From Proteobacteria bacterium UBA1844 (GTDB lineage: Bacteria > Pseudomonadota > Gammaproteobacteria > Steroidobacterales > Woeseiaceae): a stretch of DNA of 29,561 nt. The notes beneath the pieces were generated by a model, which saw only the letters and a program-made list of their open reading frames with translations, was not told where the DNA came from and made no database searches. Both the position numbers and the translations under genes were made by a program. The stretch spans positions 1-29,561 of the forward strand of contig DDIS01000159.1 in assembly GCA_002338615.1 (NCBI GenBank). Reading direction: 5' to 3'. Shown one piece after another: positions 8,609 to 18,577 of the stretch. The stretch's first letter is position 1, and each line of letters starts with the position of its first letter.

Positions 8609-10324
8609 TCAATAACTGACGGCGGCGCCGTCTTCTGCGCGTGAATCTGCGGCACCCAGGAACACAGCGTTTTCGCGATCATGGTACACACCCATCGCCG
8701 AGCCGATAGAGCCGACGCGTCGCACGCTGTGGCCAAGGCTTTCGTACAGCGAGATCGTGTCCGGCGAAAAGCAGAGCTCTTCTACCAGGGTCCGGTCCGG
8801 CAGCCACTGGTGATGAATCCGGCCGGCTTCTATCGATTCGGCAATACTCATGTTGTGGTCGATCACGTTCAGAATGGTCTGCAGCGTCGTATTGATGATG
8901 GTCTTGCCGCCCGGTGTACCGGTCGCAAACACCGGCAGGCCATTCCTGGCGACGATGGTGGGTGTCATGCTGGAAAGCATCCGTTGCTCCGGGCGAATCC
9001 GGTTGGGTTTCGTGCCAATGCGGCCGCTGACGTCGGTTACACCCGGCATGGCGTTGAAATCACCCATCTCATTGTTGAGCAAGAAGCCCGCACCTTCGAC
9101 GACGATGTGTGAACCGTAGCCCCACTCGAGCGTGTAGGTCAGCGACACCATCGAGCCGTCTTTGTCGGCAACGGACAAATGCGTCGTCTGATCGCTTTCA
9201 TACGCTTCGGCAAACAGTGCAGGATCGCTTACCGATGCATGCACAAGACTGATGCTGCCGCGCAAACTGGCGGCGTGCTCTTTCGAGATCAGTGTTTCGA
9301 CAGGCATTTCCGGGTTGAAATCAGGATCACCAAGATAGCGCGCCCTGTCTGCGTAAGCCCGGCGCATCGACTCTGTAAGCAGGTGCAGGTATAGCGCCGA
9401 GTTGTGTCCCGCTGCGGCAAGGTCGTATCCCTCGAGAATGTTCAACATTTCGACGAGCGCAATGCCACCCGAACTCGGGGGAGGCATGCTGACGATCTCG
9501 TAGCCACGGTAGGTACCGCGAATCGGATCACGCTCAACCGCCTCGTACTTTGCAAGGTCCTCGAGCGTGATGAGCCCGCCATTTTCATGCATGAAATCGG
9601 CGATCAGTTTTGCGGTTTTGCCGCTGTAGAACCCGTCCTTGCCCTGCCGCTGTATTCTCTCGAGCGTATTCGCAAGGTCCGCTTGCACCCACAGGTCACC
9701 GGGCTCATAAAAGCTGCCGTCCTTTTTCAGAAAGCTTTTCGCCGAACTCGGATACTTGTCCCAGAAGTCTTTCCGATTTTTGAAATCGCCCTGCAGTTTC
9801 CACGTTAGCGGAAAGCCCTCGCGTGCCAGACGCACGGCCGGCGCAAGCAATTCGGACCAGCGCAGCTTCCCGTACTTGCTGTGCGCCATCGCGAGCCCGG
9901 CAACAGTGCCGGGCACACCGACGGCCAGGATGCCCACGTGATTCGAGTTGTCGCGGACGCTGCCATCTTCGTTGAGGTACATATTTTCGGTCGCAGCCAG
10001 TGGCGCTTTTTCACGAAAATCGAAGGTCGTCGCGTCACCGTCCGCGCCGTAGTAGACCAGAAAGCCGCCGCCGCCAATATTGCCGGCCGAAGGCCAGGTC
10101 ACCGCAAGCGCAAATGCCGTAGCAACGGCCGCATCGACGGCGTTGCCGCCCTTCTTGAGTATCTCGACGCCGACCTCGGAGGCGATTGCGGAGGATGTTG
10201 CCACAACGCCATTCTTGCCGCGTACGGCGTTGCGGCCCGCAGCGTCGCTGATGCTTGTGGCCAGGAGCAGTGCTGCAGAGGCGGCAACTGCGATGAGGTG
10301 CCGTATGGCGTACATATGCGTCAT
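8609..10324 (-). CDS. ggt: Gamma-glutamyltransferase precursor
   Basis: 571 residues with an N-terminal signal peptide (about 1-28, IAVAASAALLLATSISDAA). The enzyme is a periplasmic N-terminal-nucleophile hydrolase that cleaves or transfers the gamma-glutamyl group of glutathione and related peptides. The precursor cuts itself before the first Thr of DQTTHLSVAD, here Thr380, giving large and small subunits. Other signatures are the glutamate-binding Arg in DFREKAPLA (R104), LLNNEMGDF (around 415-423) and SSMTPTIV followed by TGTPGGKTIINT. Length and motif order fit a complete, active enzyme. A second ATG in frame three codons downstream could also be the start, as no strong ribosome site separates them. 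Its 3' end faces pyc across the REP cluster, and the divergent barrel-protein gene starts 239 bp upstream. Confidence 0.95.
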   Translation of the reverse strand: MTHMYAIRHLIAVAASAALLLATSISDAAGRNAVRGKNGVVATSSAIASEVGVEILKKGGNAVDAAVATAFALAVTWPSAGNIGGGGFLVYYGADGDATTFDFREKAPLAATENMYLNEDGSVRDNSNHVGILAVGVPGTVAGLAMAHSKYGKLRWSELLAPAVRLAREGFPLTWKLQGDFKNRKDFWDKYPSSAKSFLKKDGSFYEPGDLWVQADLANTLERIQRQGKDGFYSGKTAKLIADFMHENGGLITLEDLAKYEAVERDPIRGTYRGYEIVSMPPPSSGGIALVEMLNILEGYDLAAAGHNSALYLHLLTESMRRAYADRARYLGDPDFNPEMPVETLISKEHAASLRGSISLVHASVSDPALFAEAYESDQTTHLSVADKDGSMVSLTYTLEWGYGSHIVVEGAGFLLNNEMGDFNAMPGVTDVSGRIGTKPNRIRPEQRMLSSMTPTIVARNGLPVFATGTPGGKTIINTTLQTILNVIDHNMSIAESIEAGRIHHQWLPDRTLVEELCFSPDTISLYESLGHSVRRVGSIGSAMGVYHDRENAVFLGAADSRAEDGAAVSY

Positions 10325-10563
10325 TAGTGATTCCGTATTGGAGGTTTGTACAACAGGTTACATTTCGTGGTGGCGGGCAACAACTGCATCGCGCAGCCGT
10401 GGGCGCCGTAGAATTCGACCGATTGTGGTTATACACGCGTATCATTGCGCTGTCCGGCACGACGACCAAGCCACCCTTTACCTGACGAACAGGCTTGGCC
10501 AAAGGACAGATGGCAAGTTCGAGGTCAGGTTCGCGGGTGTTGCGGTGGTAAAGTCGAGATTCT
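10325..10563. other. Divergent intergenic region (ggt / barrel protein)
   Basis: 239 bp between divergent starts, so it should hold both promoters. I see no confident -35/-10 pair. It contains a 44-bp segment (10356-10399) nearly identical to the end of the amidohydrolase gene; the remainder is unique. Confidence 0.5.
10356..10399 (-). repeat. 44-bp copy of the amidohydrolase 3' end
   Basis: Matches 12284-12327 at 42 of 44 positions in the same orientation. In the amidohydrolase frame it reads RLRDAVVARHHEM then stop, against RLSDAVVARHHEM at the real gene. The homology stops sharply at both ends, so this is a short duplicated scrap and not a decayed full gene. Confidence 0.8.
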
Positions 10564-11721
10564 ATGACCAGCCAAAAATTGCGGATCTCATTCCTTGTGC
10601 TACTGGCGATTATCGCTAGTGAGGCCGTCGCAGATGATAAGTCCACTGGAACGGATACCGAAGCGAAGACCGACCGCGAGATTGATACCCGGCCGGGTAT
10701 GGCGCCGGACATTCGTGATGATGAATCCAAACTGAAAGTGCAACACGGCAACTTCGTAGCCGTGCCCATTCCAATATCCAACCCAACCCTGGGTGATGGC
10801 CTCGTCGGTGGCGCTGCGTATTTTTACGCACAGTCCGACGAAAAACAGCAATCCCAACCGGCATCAATGACGGCGATCGCCGCGATGTACACAAGCAGCG
10901 ACAGCAAGGCGCTCGGCATTGCGCAACAAAGCTACTGGCGGGATGACAAATGGCGCTTTACCGGTGCCACCGGGGCCGCCGACATTCGCTTGTCGCTGCT
11001 TGCACCGGACGAATCTACCTCTGGCCAGAGCGTTGATTGGCGAATTAAGGGCGAGTTTTTCTATGCAAAGCTCGCGACTCGCGTCAGAGGCAACTGGTAT
11101 GGCGGCGTGCTGACCCGGTTGATCAATGCAGAACAGAGTTTCGAGACACCGGCATCGGACGATACATTCGACATGTCATCAGACATTCTGTCCGTCGGCG
11201 TCGGTGTCTACGCCGAATACGATACGCGTGACATGCCGATCAGCAGCTACAGTGGTCGCTACTTCAAAGTGGACGCACTTTTCAATGACACCGCGCTTGG
11301 CAGTGATTCGACGTATCAATCGTACAATGCGGCCTATCGCTCCTATCGCCGCTTGAACAAATCAATCGTGCTTGCCTGGGAATTGCAGGCCTGTCACCGC
11401 AAGGGCGATGCCCCGCTCTGGGATGCCTGCACGGTCAAGTTGCGGGGCTTTCCGGCAACGGATTATTTGGGAAAAGCTTCGGGATCCGGACAGGCGGAGC
11501 TCCGCTGGCAACTGAACAAACGCTGGGGCCTGGTTGGCTTTGCTGGTGCCGGCATCTACAGCAGTTCATTCAATGACATTCGCGAGCACCAGGCCATCCC
11601 CAGTTACGGCATCGGCGTACGATTCTCAGTACTGGCGGCCAAGCGTGTCAATTTAAGAGTGGACTACGCACGCTCGACCGATAGCAATGCTGTTTATGTC
11701 TCCGTTGGTGAGGCGTTTTGA
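10564..11721 (+). CDS. Omp85/surface-antigen-like outer-membrane barrel protein
   Basis: 385 residues: a signal peptide (MTSQKLRISFLVLLAIIASEAVA), an acidic linker of about 40 residues, then a beta-barrel-like region with alternating hydrophobic and aromatic strands ending in Phe (VYVSVGEAF), as outer-membrane barrels do. The motif LRGFPATDYLG near residue 293 resembles the conserved (V/L)RG(F/Y) lid-loop signature of the bacterial surface antigen/Omp85 barrel. There is no room for the POTRA repeats of BamA or TamA, so this would be a POTRA-less relative of unknown function. It stands alone, divergent from ggt and convergent with the small membrane protein. Start choice is by signal peptide; the ribosome site is weak. 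Confidence 0.7.
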   Translation: MTSQKLRISFLVLLAIIASEAVADDKSTGTDTEAKTDREIDTRPGMAPDIRDDESKLKVQHGNFVAVPIPISNPTLGDGLVGGAAYFYAQSDEKQQSQPASMTAIAAMYTSSDSKALGIAQQSYWRDDKWRFTGATGAADIRLSLLAPDESTSGQSVDWRIKGEFFYAKLATRVRGNWYGGVLTRLINAEQSFETPASDDTFDMSSDILSVGVGVYAEYDTRDMPISSYSGRYFKVDALFNDTALGSDSTYQSYNAAYRSYRRLNKSIVLAWELQACHRKGDAPLWDACTVKLRGFPATDYLGKASGSGQAELRWQLNKRWGLVGFAGAGIYSSSFNDIREHQAIPSYGIGVRFSVLAAKRVNLRVDYARSTDSNAVYVSVGEAF

Positions 11722-11745
11722 GATCATTCGCGCAACGCGCTCTTT

Positions 11746-12261
11746 CTACGCCCTCGCGGCTCGACCCTTGAATAGCGCTGCTCGCATGCTGCCCTCGCCA
11801 AAGTGCTCATCCAGTGTTACGAACATGCTGTACACCACTGTTGCTATGAACAACCATAATTGAATTGCCCAGAATTGTGGCCATGACATTCCGTCCAGCA
11901 AGTGCGCATTGCCCGCAGAGAACGATCCGAACTTTGACCAGAGCGGGATCACTTCCTCGAGGTAGCGAAAGACGAACACGAGGCTGCTGTAAAGCAAGGT
12001 CCGCCAAAGCACAGGAACTATTAAAGGTTTGTCCATAAACTGCCGGCTAACGCCCAGCGCGTTAACGATCAGGATCGCCTTCGCAACGATTAGTGCGGCA
12101 ATTAGAGCGGTCGCGACAGCCGCCCATTCTATTTCATATGATTTTAGAATCAGCGACTTCGTCAACATCAGCAAATGAAACGTGGCCCAAAAATAAATCG
12201 TCGGAGCGATCGCTTCTTTGAGTTCTTTTTTGACTACCGCAGCAATCTGATGAATGTTCAT
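11746..12261 (-). CDS. Small inner-membrane protein of unknown function
   Basis: 171 residues with about four predicted transmembrane helices (around 22-40, 46-68, 82-100 and 128-150). The N-terminus is cytoplasmic and charged (KKELKEAI) and the C-terminus basic. A Trp/Phe-rich stretch (MSWPQFWAIQLWLFIATVVYS) forms the last helix. I do not recognise a named family; similar four-helix proteins are usually annotated hypothetical. It lies 24 bp behind the amidohydrolase gene on the same strand, with AGGA about 10 nt before its ATG, so the two are probably co-transcribed. Confidence 0.75.
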   Translation of the reverse strand: MNIHQIAAVVKKELKEAIAPTIYFWATFHLLMLTKSLILKSYEIEWAAVATALIAALIVAKAILIVNALGVSRQFMDKPLIVPVLWRTLLYSSLVFVFRYLEEVIPLWSKFGSFSAGNAHLLDGMSWPQFWAIQLWLFIATVVYSMFVTLDEHFGEGSMRAALFKGRAARA

Positions 12262-12283
12262 TTTATTGGCATCCTGGTCAATT

Positions 12284-12327
12284 GGTTACATTTCGTGATG
12301 GCGGGCAACAACTGCATCGCTCAGCCG
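12284..12327 (-). repeat. Second copy of the 44-bp repeat, at the amidohydrolase 3' end
   Basis: This copy lies inside the intact gene and includes its stop codon. It differs from 10356-10399 at two positions, one synonymous (His codon) and one changing Ser to Arg. Confidence 0.8.
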
Positions 12328-13290
12328 CAGGAATCGTGCCGCATTGTTGTAAAAGATATCGCGCTTCTGCCCATCGCTTAGAAACGGTGCTTCTTCGATA
12401 ACCCGGATGCTACGTTCAATCGTTCCGGGCCAAACCATATGGTCGGAACCGAACAGCACACGCTTTTCGTAACCCGCTTCGACAAGACGCTGCAGGAACC
12501 TGTAGAAAGCCGGTCGGGGTTGCGAGTAAACGATAACGCCGACCCCGACATACACCTGTGGATGTGCATACAAGACAGTGAGCAGATCGTCGATCATGGG
12601 AAACCCGGCGTGCATGATATAGACCCGCAGTCGGGGGTGACGAGCCAGCACTTCTTCCAGTGTCAGGGCGCTGTGCAAACGCGCGCGATAGCCGGTAGCG
12701 CCGAGGTAAATTACGCCCGGCGGACCGTTACCCAGATGAATGCCAACCGGAATGTCCAGTTTCTCGGCTATTTCCCAGTACGGCTCCATACGCTCGTCGT
12801 CAGGCGCGATACCAAGATATTGATTCGTGACTTCGGCGAGCACGTCCAGCTTGCCATCCGAATGCATCTGTTCCAGTGACTCGGGTGAGGGCATGCCCGG
12901 TTCTATCTGGAAGCCCAGACCTGGAAAAAAGCGCCCTGGCGCCGCTTTCATCCATGCGGCGACCAGCTCTGGCGTACCACTGAGCACCCCAACGACGTTG
13001 AGATACTCCATCGCGGCGATGGTTTGAGATTGCAGCTCCAGGTCCGTCATCGGTGACCAGACTGGATCGTCGCATGGCGGGTCCTTGAGCAACCCCATGA
13101 ACAGCTCACCGTAAGGCGTGGCCGGATCCCAGGCCGGCACCGGGAACGGTGTACACATTGCGACGGGCGGCGGACCCTGATGGTCCGCCGGTAAAGCGTG
13201 CATGTGCACATCGATAATCGGTAGCCGTTCTTCGCTGTTCGCAAACACACAGACGAGGCATAGAAGTAGTGCTGATACGCGCATAGTCAT
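12286..13290 (-). CDS. Exported amidohydrolase (amidohydrolase-2 / TIM-barrel metal-dependent hydrolase)
   Basis: 334 residues. A short signal peptide (VSALLLCLVCVFANS) precedes the TIM barrel. Metal-site features of the amidohydrolase-2 family are visible: DVHMHA with His29 and His31, GIHLGNG in mid-protein, VYIMHAGFPM, and LFGSDHMVWPG with the conserved Asp. Members decarboxylate or hydrolyse aromatic and small carboxylic substrates; the substrate here is unknown, and export to the periplasm is less usual for the family. The first ATG directly abuts a G-run, so the in-frame ATG two codons later (13284), with GGGGG about 6 nt upstream, is the more likely start. The small membrane-protein gene follows 24 bp downstream. 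Confidence 0.82.
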   Translation of the reverse strand: MTMRVSALLLCLVCVFANSEERLPIIDVHMHALPADHQGPPPVAMCTPFPVPAWDPATPYGELFMGLLKDPPCDDPVWSPMTDLELQSQTIAAMEYLNVVGVLSGTPELVAAWMKAAPGRFFPGLGFQIEPGMPSPESLEQMHSDGKLDVLAEVTNQYLGIAPDDERMEPYWEIAEKLDIPVGIHLGNGPPGVIYLGATGYRARLHSALTLEEVLARHPRLRVYIMHAGFPMIDDLLTVLYAHPQVYVGVGVIVYSQPRPAFYRFLQRLVEAGYEKRVLFGSDHMVWPGTIERSIRVIEEAPFLSDGQKRDIFYNNAARFLRLSDAVVARHHEM

Positions 13291-13409
13291 CCCCCCCGGA
13301 CGAAAAAATGAGCGGCCGCTTTGTCAGTGCGGCGTAAACACAGCTTACCACTCAGGGCTCAGCTACCGTTGAATGCTGGTTACTCAGACGATACTGCCTA
13401 AATAAACCT

Positions 13410-13432
13410 GACACCTTTTTGGACACCTTTTT
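13410..13432. repeat. Two tandem GACACCTTTTT units
   Basis: The 11-mer GACACCTTTTT occurs at 13410-13420 and 13422-13432 (12-bp period), 19 bp beyond the gdhA stop. On the minus strand it gives AAAAAGGTGTC, a type of motif often seen beside Y1/RAYT-like transposable elements. It may be a decayed element end, or it may serve transcription ending in the intergenic region. Confidence 0.4.
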
Positions 13433-13451
13433 GTTGCGGTCCGACGGCCTC

Positions 13452-15069
<1,618 letters not shown>

Positions 15070-16689
15070 CTAGGTCTTGTCCTTTTTCAGAACCAGGGCA
15101 TCGTACTCACGGCTGTCAACCAATGCCTCAACGATTACGGGTCCTTTCATCTGGAACGCGCCAACCAGCGCAACTTCAAGCGATTCGACATCGTCAACTC
15201 TAATAACCGGGGCGCCGAAAAAATTATCTCCACCGACCGTTCCATGTTTTCGGATTGGAGTGCCGTAAATCGGGTTATGTTTCTTCTCCTGTTTTATCCG
15301 GATCAATGCCAGGTCATTGTCTGTCAATAAAATAATGACGACATTTAGTTCCTCCCTGACGGCCGTCGCTATTTCCCCACATGTCATGAGAAATCCTCCG
15401 TCACCTACGACACAACAAACGGCTTTTTCCGGGTGGCACAGTTTGGCCGCAATCGCCGATGGAATGCCAAAACCCATCGATGACCAACCGTTCGACATTA
15501 TTTGTAATCCGTTTCCAGGTGTCCGCCACTTCTGACCAATCAAATGAGTATGTGCACCGACATCACAAGTCATGATGCCGTCGTCAGGCAGTACTTCACG
15601 GAGAACATCCAGGGTTGCGCAGGGACCCAATGTGGTGCTGTGAGGTGTCAACTTCTCAAACAGAATCTCTCTGTGCGCTCGCAATTTGTCCATGTCCCAT
15701 GCACTTGATACAACAACTCTTGATTGAAGAAACGCGATGGACTTTGCCAGATCACCGATAACCTCAGCGGCCAGGCTCACCTGTTCAGGATCAATATCTG
15801 CAGGAAAATTATCAATATGGACTAGCGGGGCATCAGGAAGCCACGACTCGTAATTAAACTCTATCGGATCGTAACCGATTGAAACAACAAGGTCTGCTTC
15901 CTTATGGATTTGTCCTACCTGGTCGCTGAGCGCATGGAACAGGACGCCGGCATAGCAGCGATGGTTTTCGGGAACAATACCCTTTGCCATCGGGGTCAGT
16001 ACAACCGGAATATTCAACTTTTCTACGAATGCCAATACTGCATCGTCAATTCTCGCTAACTTTGCACCAAGTCCGATGGCTAAAATTGGCCGATTTGAGC
16101 TCTTCAGGAGCTCTACAACTCCAGTTAGCAATGTTTCATCCGGATTTGCTGCGACAGAAGCTGACGGCAAGTCACGAAATTCGTCAACCGCTTCCATCGC
16201 ACTCATTCCAACGGGTAGCCCGATGTGAACCGGACCTGGACGGCTTGATAACGCAACAGCAGCAGCATCAAATATCGTTTTTCTTACATCTTCTGCACGC
16301 AATCGCGTGCTCGCTTTGGTTATTGGGGCAAAAAGTGCCTGGTGATCGATGCCCATTTGTACGGTTCGGCCACGCAGGCGGGCGGGCATTTCGTCGGTTA
16401 ACGCTAACATTGGTGATCGATCAAGAAGCGCGCCGCCAACGCCGGTACTGAGATTGGTAGCCCCCGGGCCAAAGGTACCAAAGCAAACACCCGGTACACC
16501 CGTCAGCCGTCCGCAAACATCCGCCATGAACGACGCACCACCCTCATGACTGGTAAGAACGAAATCGATGCCATCCGTCTGGCGAATTGCCTCCAGATAG
16601 TCCACCCAGCCGCCACTCGGTACACCGAAAATGTGCTTGACGCCGATCTCTTTTAGCGACTCAACTAGTACCTGGGCTACTGTTTTCAT
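15070..16689 (-). CDS. Thiamine-diphosphate-dependent enzyme, acetolactate-synthase-like
   Basis: 539 residues with the three-domain ThDP layout of the acetolactate synthase / 2-oxo-acid decarboxylase superfamily. The cofactor-activating Glu is Glu49 in LTSHEGGASFMAD. The central domain carries PILAIGLGAKL. The C-terminal cofactor motif runs from GDG at 429-431 (VGDGGFLMTCGEI) to ND at 458-459 (LLTDNDLALI). The retained Glu argues against glyoxylate carboligase, which has Val there. It could be an acetolactate-forming enzyme, a 2-oxo-acid decarboxylase or an acetyltransferase like Xsc; sequence alone does not decide. The gene starts 19 bp after the ALDH stop, so both form one operon, which suggests an aldehyde-linked role in the same catabolic path. 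Confidence 0.85.
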   Translation of the reverse strand: MKTVAQVLVESLKEIGVKHIFGVPSGGWVDYLEAIRQTDGIDFVLTSHEGGASFMADVCGRLTGVPGVCFGTFGPGATNLSTGVGGALLDRSPMLALTDEMPARLRGRTVQMGIDHQALFAPITKASTRLRAEDVRKTIFDAAAVALSSRPGPVHIGLPVGMSAMEAVDEFRDLPSASVAANPDETLLTGVVELLKSSNRPILAIGLGAKLARIDDAVLAFVEKLNIPVVLTPMAKGIVPENHRCYAGVLFHALSDQVGQIHKEADLVVSIGYDPIEFNYESWLPDAPLVHIDNFPADIDPEQVSLAAEVIGDLAKSIAFLQSRVVVSSAWDMDKLRAHREILFEKLTPHSTTLGPCATLDVLREVLPDDGIMTCDVGAHTHLIGQKWRTPGNGLQIMSNGWSSMGFGIPSAIAAKLCHPEKAVCCVVGDGGFLMTCGEIATAVREELNVVIILLTDNDLALIRIKQEKKHNPIYGTPIRKHGTVGGDNFFGAPVIRVDDVESLEVALVGAFQMKGPVIVEALVDSREYDALVLKKDKT

Positions 16690-16708
16690 TCAATCACTCG
16701 TAAGCAAT

Positions 16709-18226
16709 TCACTGGTTACTCTCCTCGCCGGTAAAGAAACAGACGTACTTCAAATTCGTAAACTCGTCTATACCCTGCCGGGCGCCTTCGCGACCGTGGC
16801 CGGATTGTTTAATGCCGCCAAACGGTATTGGTGAGCCGGTAATTTGTGTTGTATTCACACCCACCATTCCATATTCGAGCTCATCACTGAGACGCCAGGA
16901 TCTGGAGGAATCGTTCGTATACACATAAGCGGCAAGGCCAAATTCGGAATCGTTTGCTGATTCAATAACTTGTGTTTCGTTGTCGAACCGTAATATCGCA
17001 GCGACCGGCCCAAAGGTTTCCTCCCGAAATATCTTCATGTCGGGTGTAACGTCGGCCAATACGGTCGGCTGCATAAAGTTGCCGCCGAGGTGGTGACGCT
17101 TGCCACCGGCAACCAATCTTGCCCCGTGCGCGAGCGCGTCTTGTATGTGTTCAACACACTTGCCTATTGCGCGTTCATTCATTAACGGTCCGATCTGGAC
17201 ACCTTGCTCAAATCCATTGCCTACTTTGAGTTTCTCCACCGCCGCGCCAAACTTTCGGACAAAGCGATCGTATAGATCGGCATGCACAAAAATGCGATTG
17301 GCAGCCAGACAGTCCTGACCGGACGTCTGAAACTTCGCGGCCATCGCGGCTTCAACAGAGACATCGATATCTGCATCTTCAAAAATAATAAGTGGAGCGT
17401 GTCCACCAAGTTCCATGCATGTCCGTTTTACTGTGGACGCGCATAGCGAAAGCAAAAGCCGGCCAATTTCTGTAGACCCGGTGAACGATACGGCGCGAAT
17501 ATGTTTTGCGGTGCAGAGCTCCGGAACGACAACTTCCGGCTCACCTGTCAACACAGAGAACGTTCCTTTCAAGAGCCCCGCTTCTTCGGCAAGTGCGGCA
17601 AGGGCCAGGGCAGAAAAAGGTGTTTCCCTGGAAGGACACGCGACAACGGTGCTTCCAGCGGCCAATGCTGCTGCGGCCTTTCGTACGAGCATTGCTACAG
17701 GGAAATTCCATGGGGTAATTGCAGCGACAACGCCAATTGGTTCACGCTTAACCAGCATTTTTCGAGATGGCAGATGACTGGGAATTATTTCGCCGTACAG
17801 CCGCTTTGCCTCTTCCGCAAACCAAAACGCGAAACCGGCTGCATATTCAATCTCGCCGATTGCTTCGGTTAGCGGCTTTCCCTGCTCAACGGTGAGTAAA
17901 GATGCAAGAGACATCTTGTTATCGACAATGAGCTGTCCCCATCGATGTATGGTCTTTGCGCGGTCCTGGGGCAGCAATTTACGCCAAGTGAAAAATGCGA
18001 CTCTCGATTCAGCAATAGCGCGCTCGATTTGCGCGACACCCAGATTGGGAACAGTACCGATCAGTTTTCCGGTTGCGGGATTCGTAACTCCAAACGATGT
18101 ACCGTCGTCTGCATCGACCCAGCTTCCTCCGAGAAACGCCTGGTGCCTCAGCAAGTGCTCATACTCGGGAATATTATGGGACGTGGTATGCGCGCTTTGC
18201 GCGGACGTTGTTTCGAAGCTTCTCAT
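16709..18226 (-). CDS. Aldehyde dehydrogenase, succinate-semialdehyde-dehydrogenase-like
   Basis: 505 residues from the ATG at 18226. The frame is open 42 codons further up to 18352, but that extension is unlike the family. It is a GabD-type NAD(P)-dependent aldehyde dehydrogenase. ITPWNFPVAML begins the cofactor fold, FTGSTEIGRLL follows, the general-base Glu272 is in MELGGHAPLIIFEDADID, and the nucleophile Cys306 is in FQTSGQDCLAANRIF. The end, PFGGIKQSGHGREGARQGIDEF, is typical of succinate semialdehyde dehydrogenase. One oddity is that the near-invariant cofactor Lys of the VLKPA motif is Cys197 here (VVACPSRETPFSAL), which may change cofactor preference or activity. It is the first gene of an ALDH-ThDP operon. 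The aldehyde substrate is unknown. Confidence 0.9.
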   Translation of the reverse strand: MRSFETTSAQSAHTTSHNIPEYEHLLRHQAFLGGSWVDADDGTSFGVTNPATGKLIGTVPNLGVAQIERAIAESRVAFFTWRKLLPQDRAKTIHRWGQLIVDNKMSLASLLTVEQGKPLTEAIGEIEYAAGFAFWFAEEAKRLYGEIIPSHLPSRKMLVKREPIGVVAAITPWNFPVAMLVRKAAAALAAGSTVVACPSRETPFSALALAALAEEAGLLKGTFSVLTGEPEVVVPELCTAKHIRAVSFTGSTEIGRLLLSLCASTVKRTCMELGGHAPLIIFEDADIDVSVEAAMAAKFQTSGQDCLAANRIFVHADLYDRFVRKFGAAVEKLKVGNGFEQGVQIGPLMNERAIGKCVEHIQDALAHGARLVAGGKRHHLGGNFMQPTVLADVTPDMKIFREETFGPVAAILRFDNETQVIESANDSEFGLAAYVYTNDSSRSWRLSDELEYGMVGVNTTQITGSPIPFGGIKQSGHGREGARQGIDEFTNLKYVCFFTGEESNQ

Positions 18227-18577
18227 GGCTTTTGAAATCTCAAGACGCGCCGGTGGAATGGCTTGGTTGAACTTATGACGAGTTTGGTTCCTGGCGTGTC
18301 CGTGCGACGAATTTGATGTCCCGACTTCGGATACGCATGAAACGCAATCCATAAACGGCCGCCCGGCAACGAAGATACAGTGTCGATTGAATATTCGCTT
18401 GAGATGACAGATCCTGCTCGTGCCATCTCAATTCACCGTATCGTTCGTTGCCGGCCATCAGTCGCGCCGACATTCCTAAAGTGAAGCAGGACATAGACGG
18501 AACGAGGTCAGATGGCCTTGATCATTTCGCGCCATCTGGTCCTTCGTTCACGATGGCTCGGGCGAATCGAAACAGTA
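18227..18577. other. Intergenic region between DUF3830 and ALDH genes
   Basis: 351 bp without a convincing gene. It should hold the ALDH-ThDP promoter. The only structure seen is the imperfect palindrome at 18500-18549, close to the DUF3830 stop. Confidence 0.5.
18500..18549. terminator. Imperfect 50-bp hairpin after the DUF3830 gene
   Basis: The inner stem CAGATGGC / GCCATCTG (18509-18516 and 18531-18538) is perfect. The outer arms GAACGA / TCGTTC (18500-18505 and 18544-18549) also pair, with a small internal bulge between. It lies 29 bp past the DUF3830 stop on the minus strand. No T-run follows, so intrinsic termination is uncertain. Confidence 0.4.

Noticed and set aside
15070..16689. 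Glyoxylate carboligase for the ThDP enzyme, as in allantoin breakdown
   Set aside because: That enzyme lacks the activating Glu, which is present here as Glu49, and no hydroxypyruvate isomerase or tartronate semialdehyde reductase gene is nearby.
18227..18352. 42-codon extension of the ALDH to an ATG at 18352
   Set aside because: The extra sequence is unlike any ALDH N-terminus, and the product from 18226 already has full family length.
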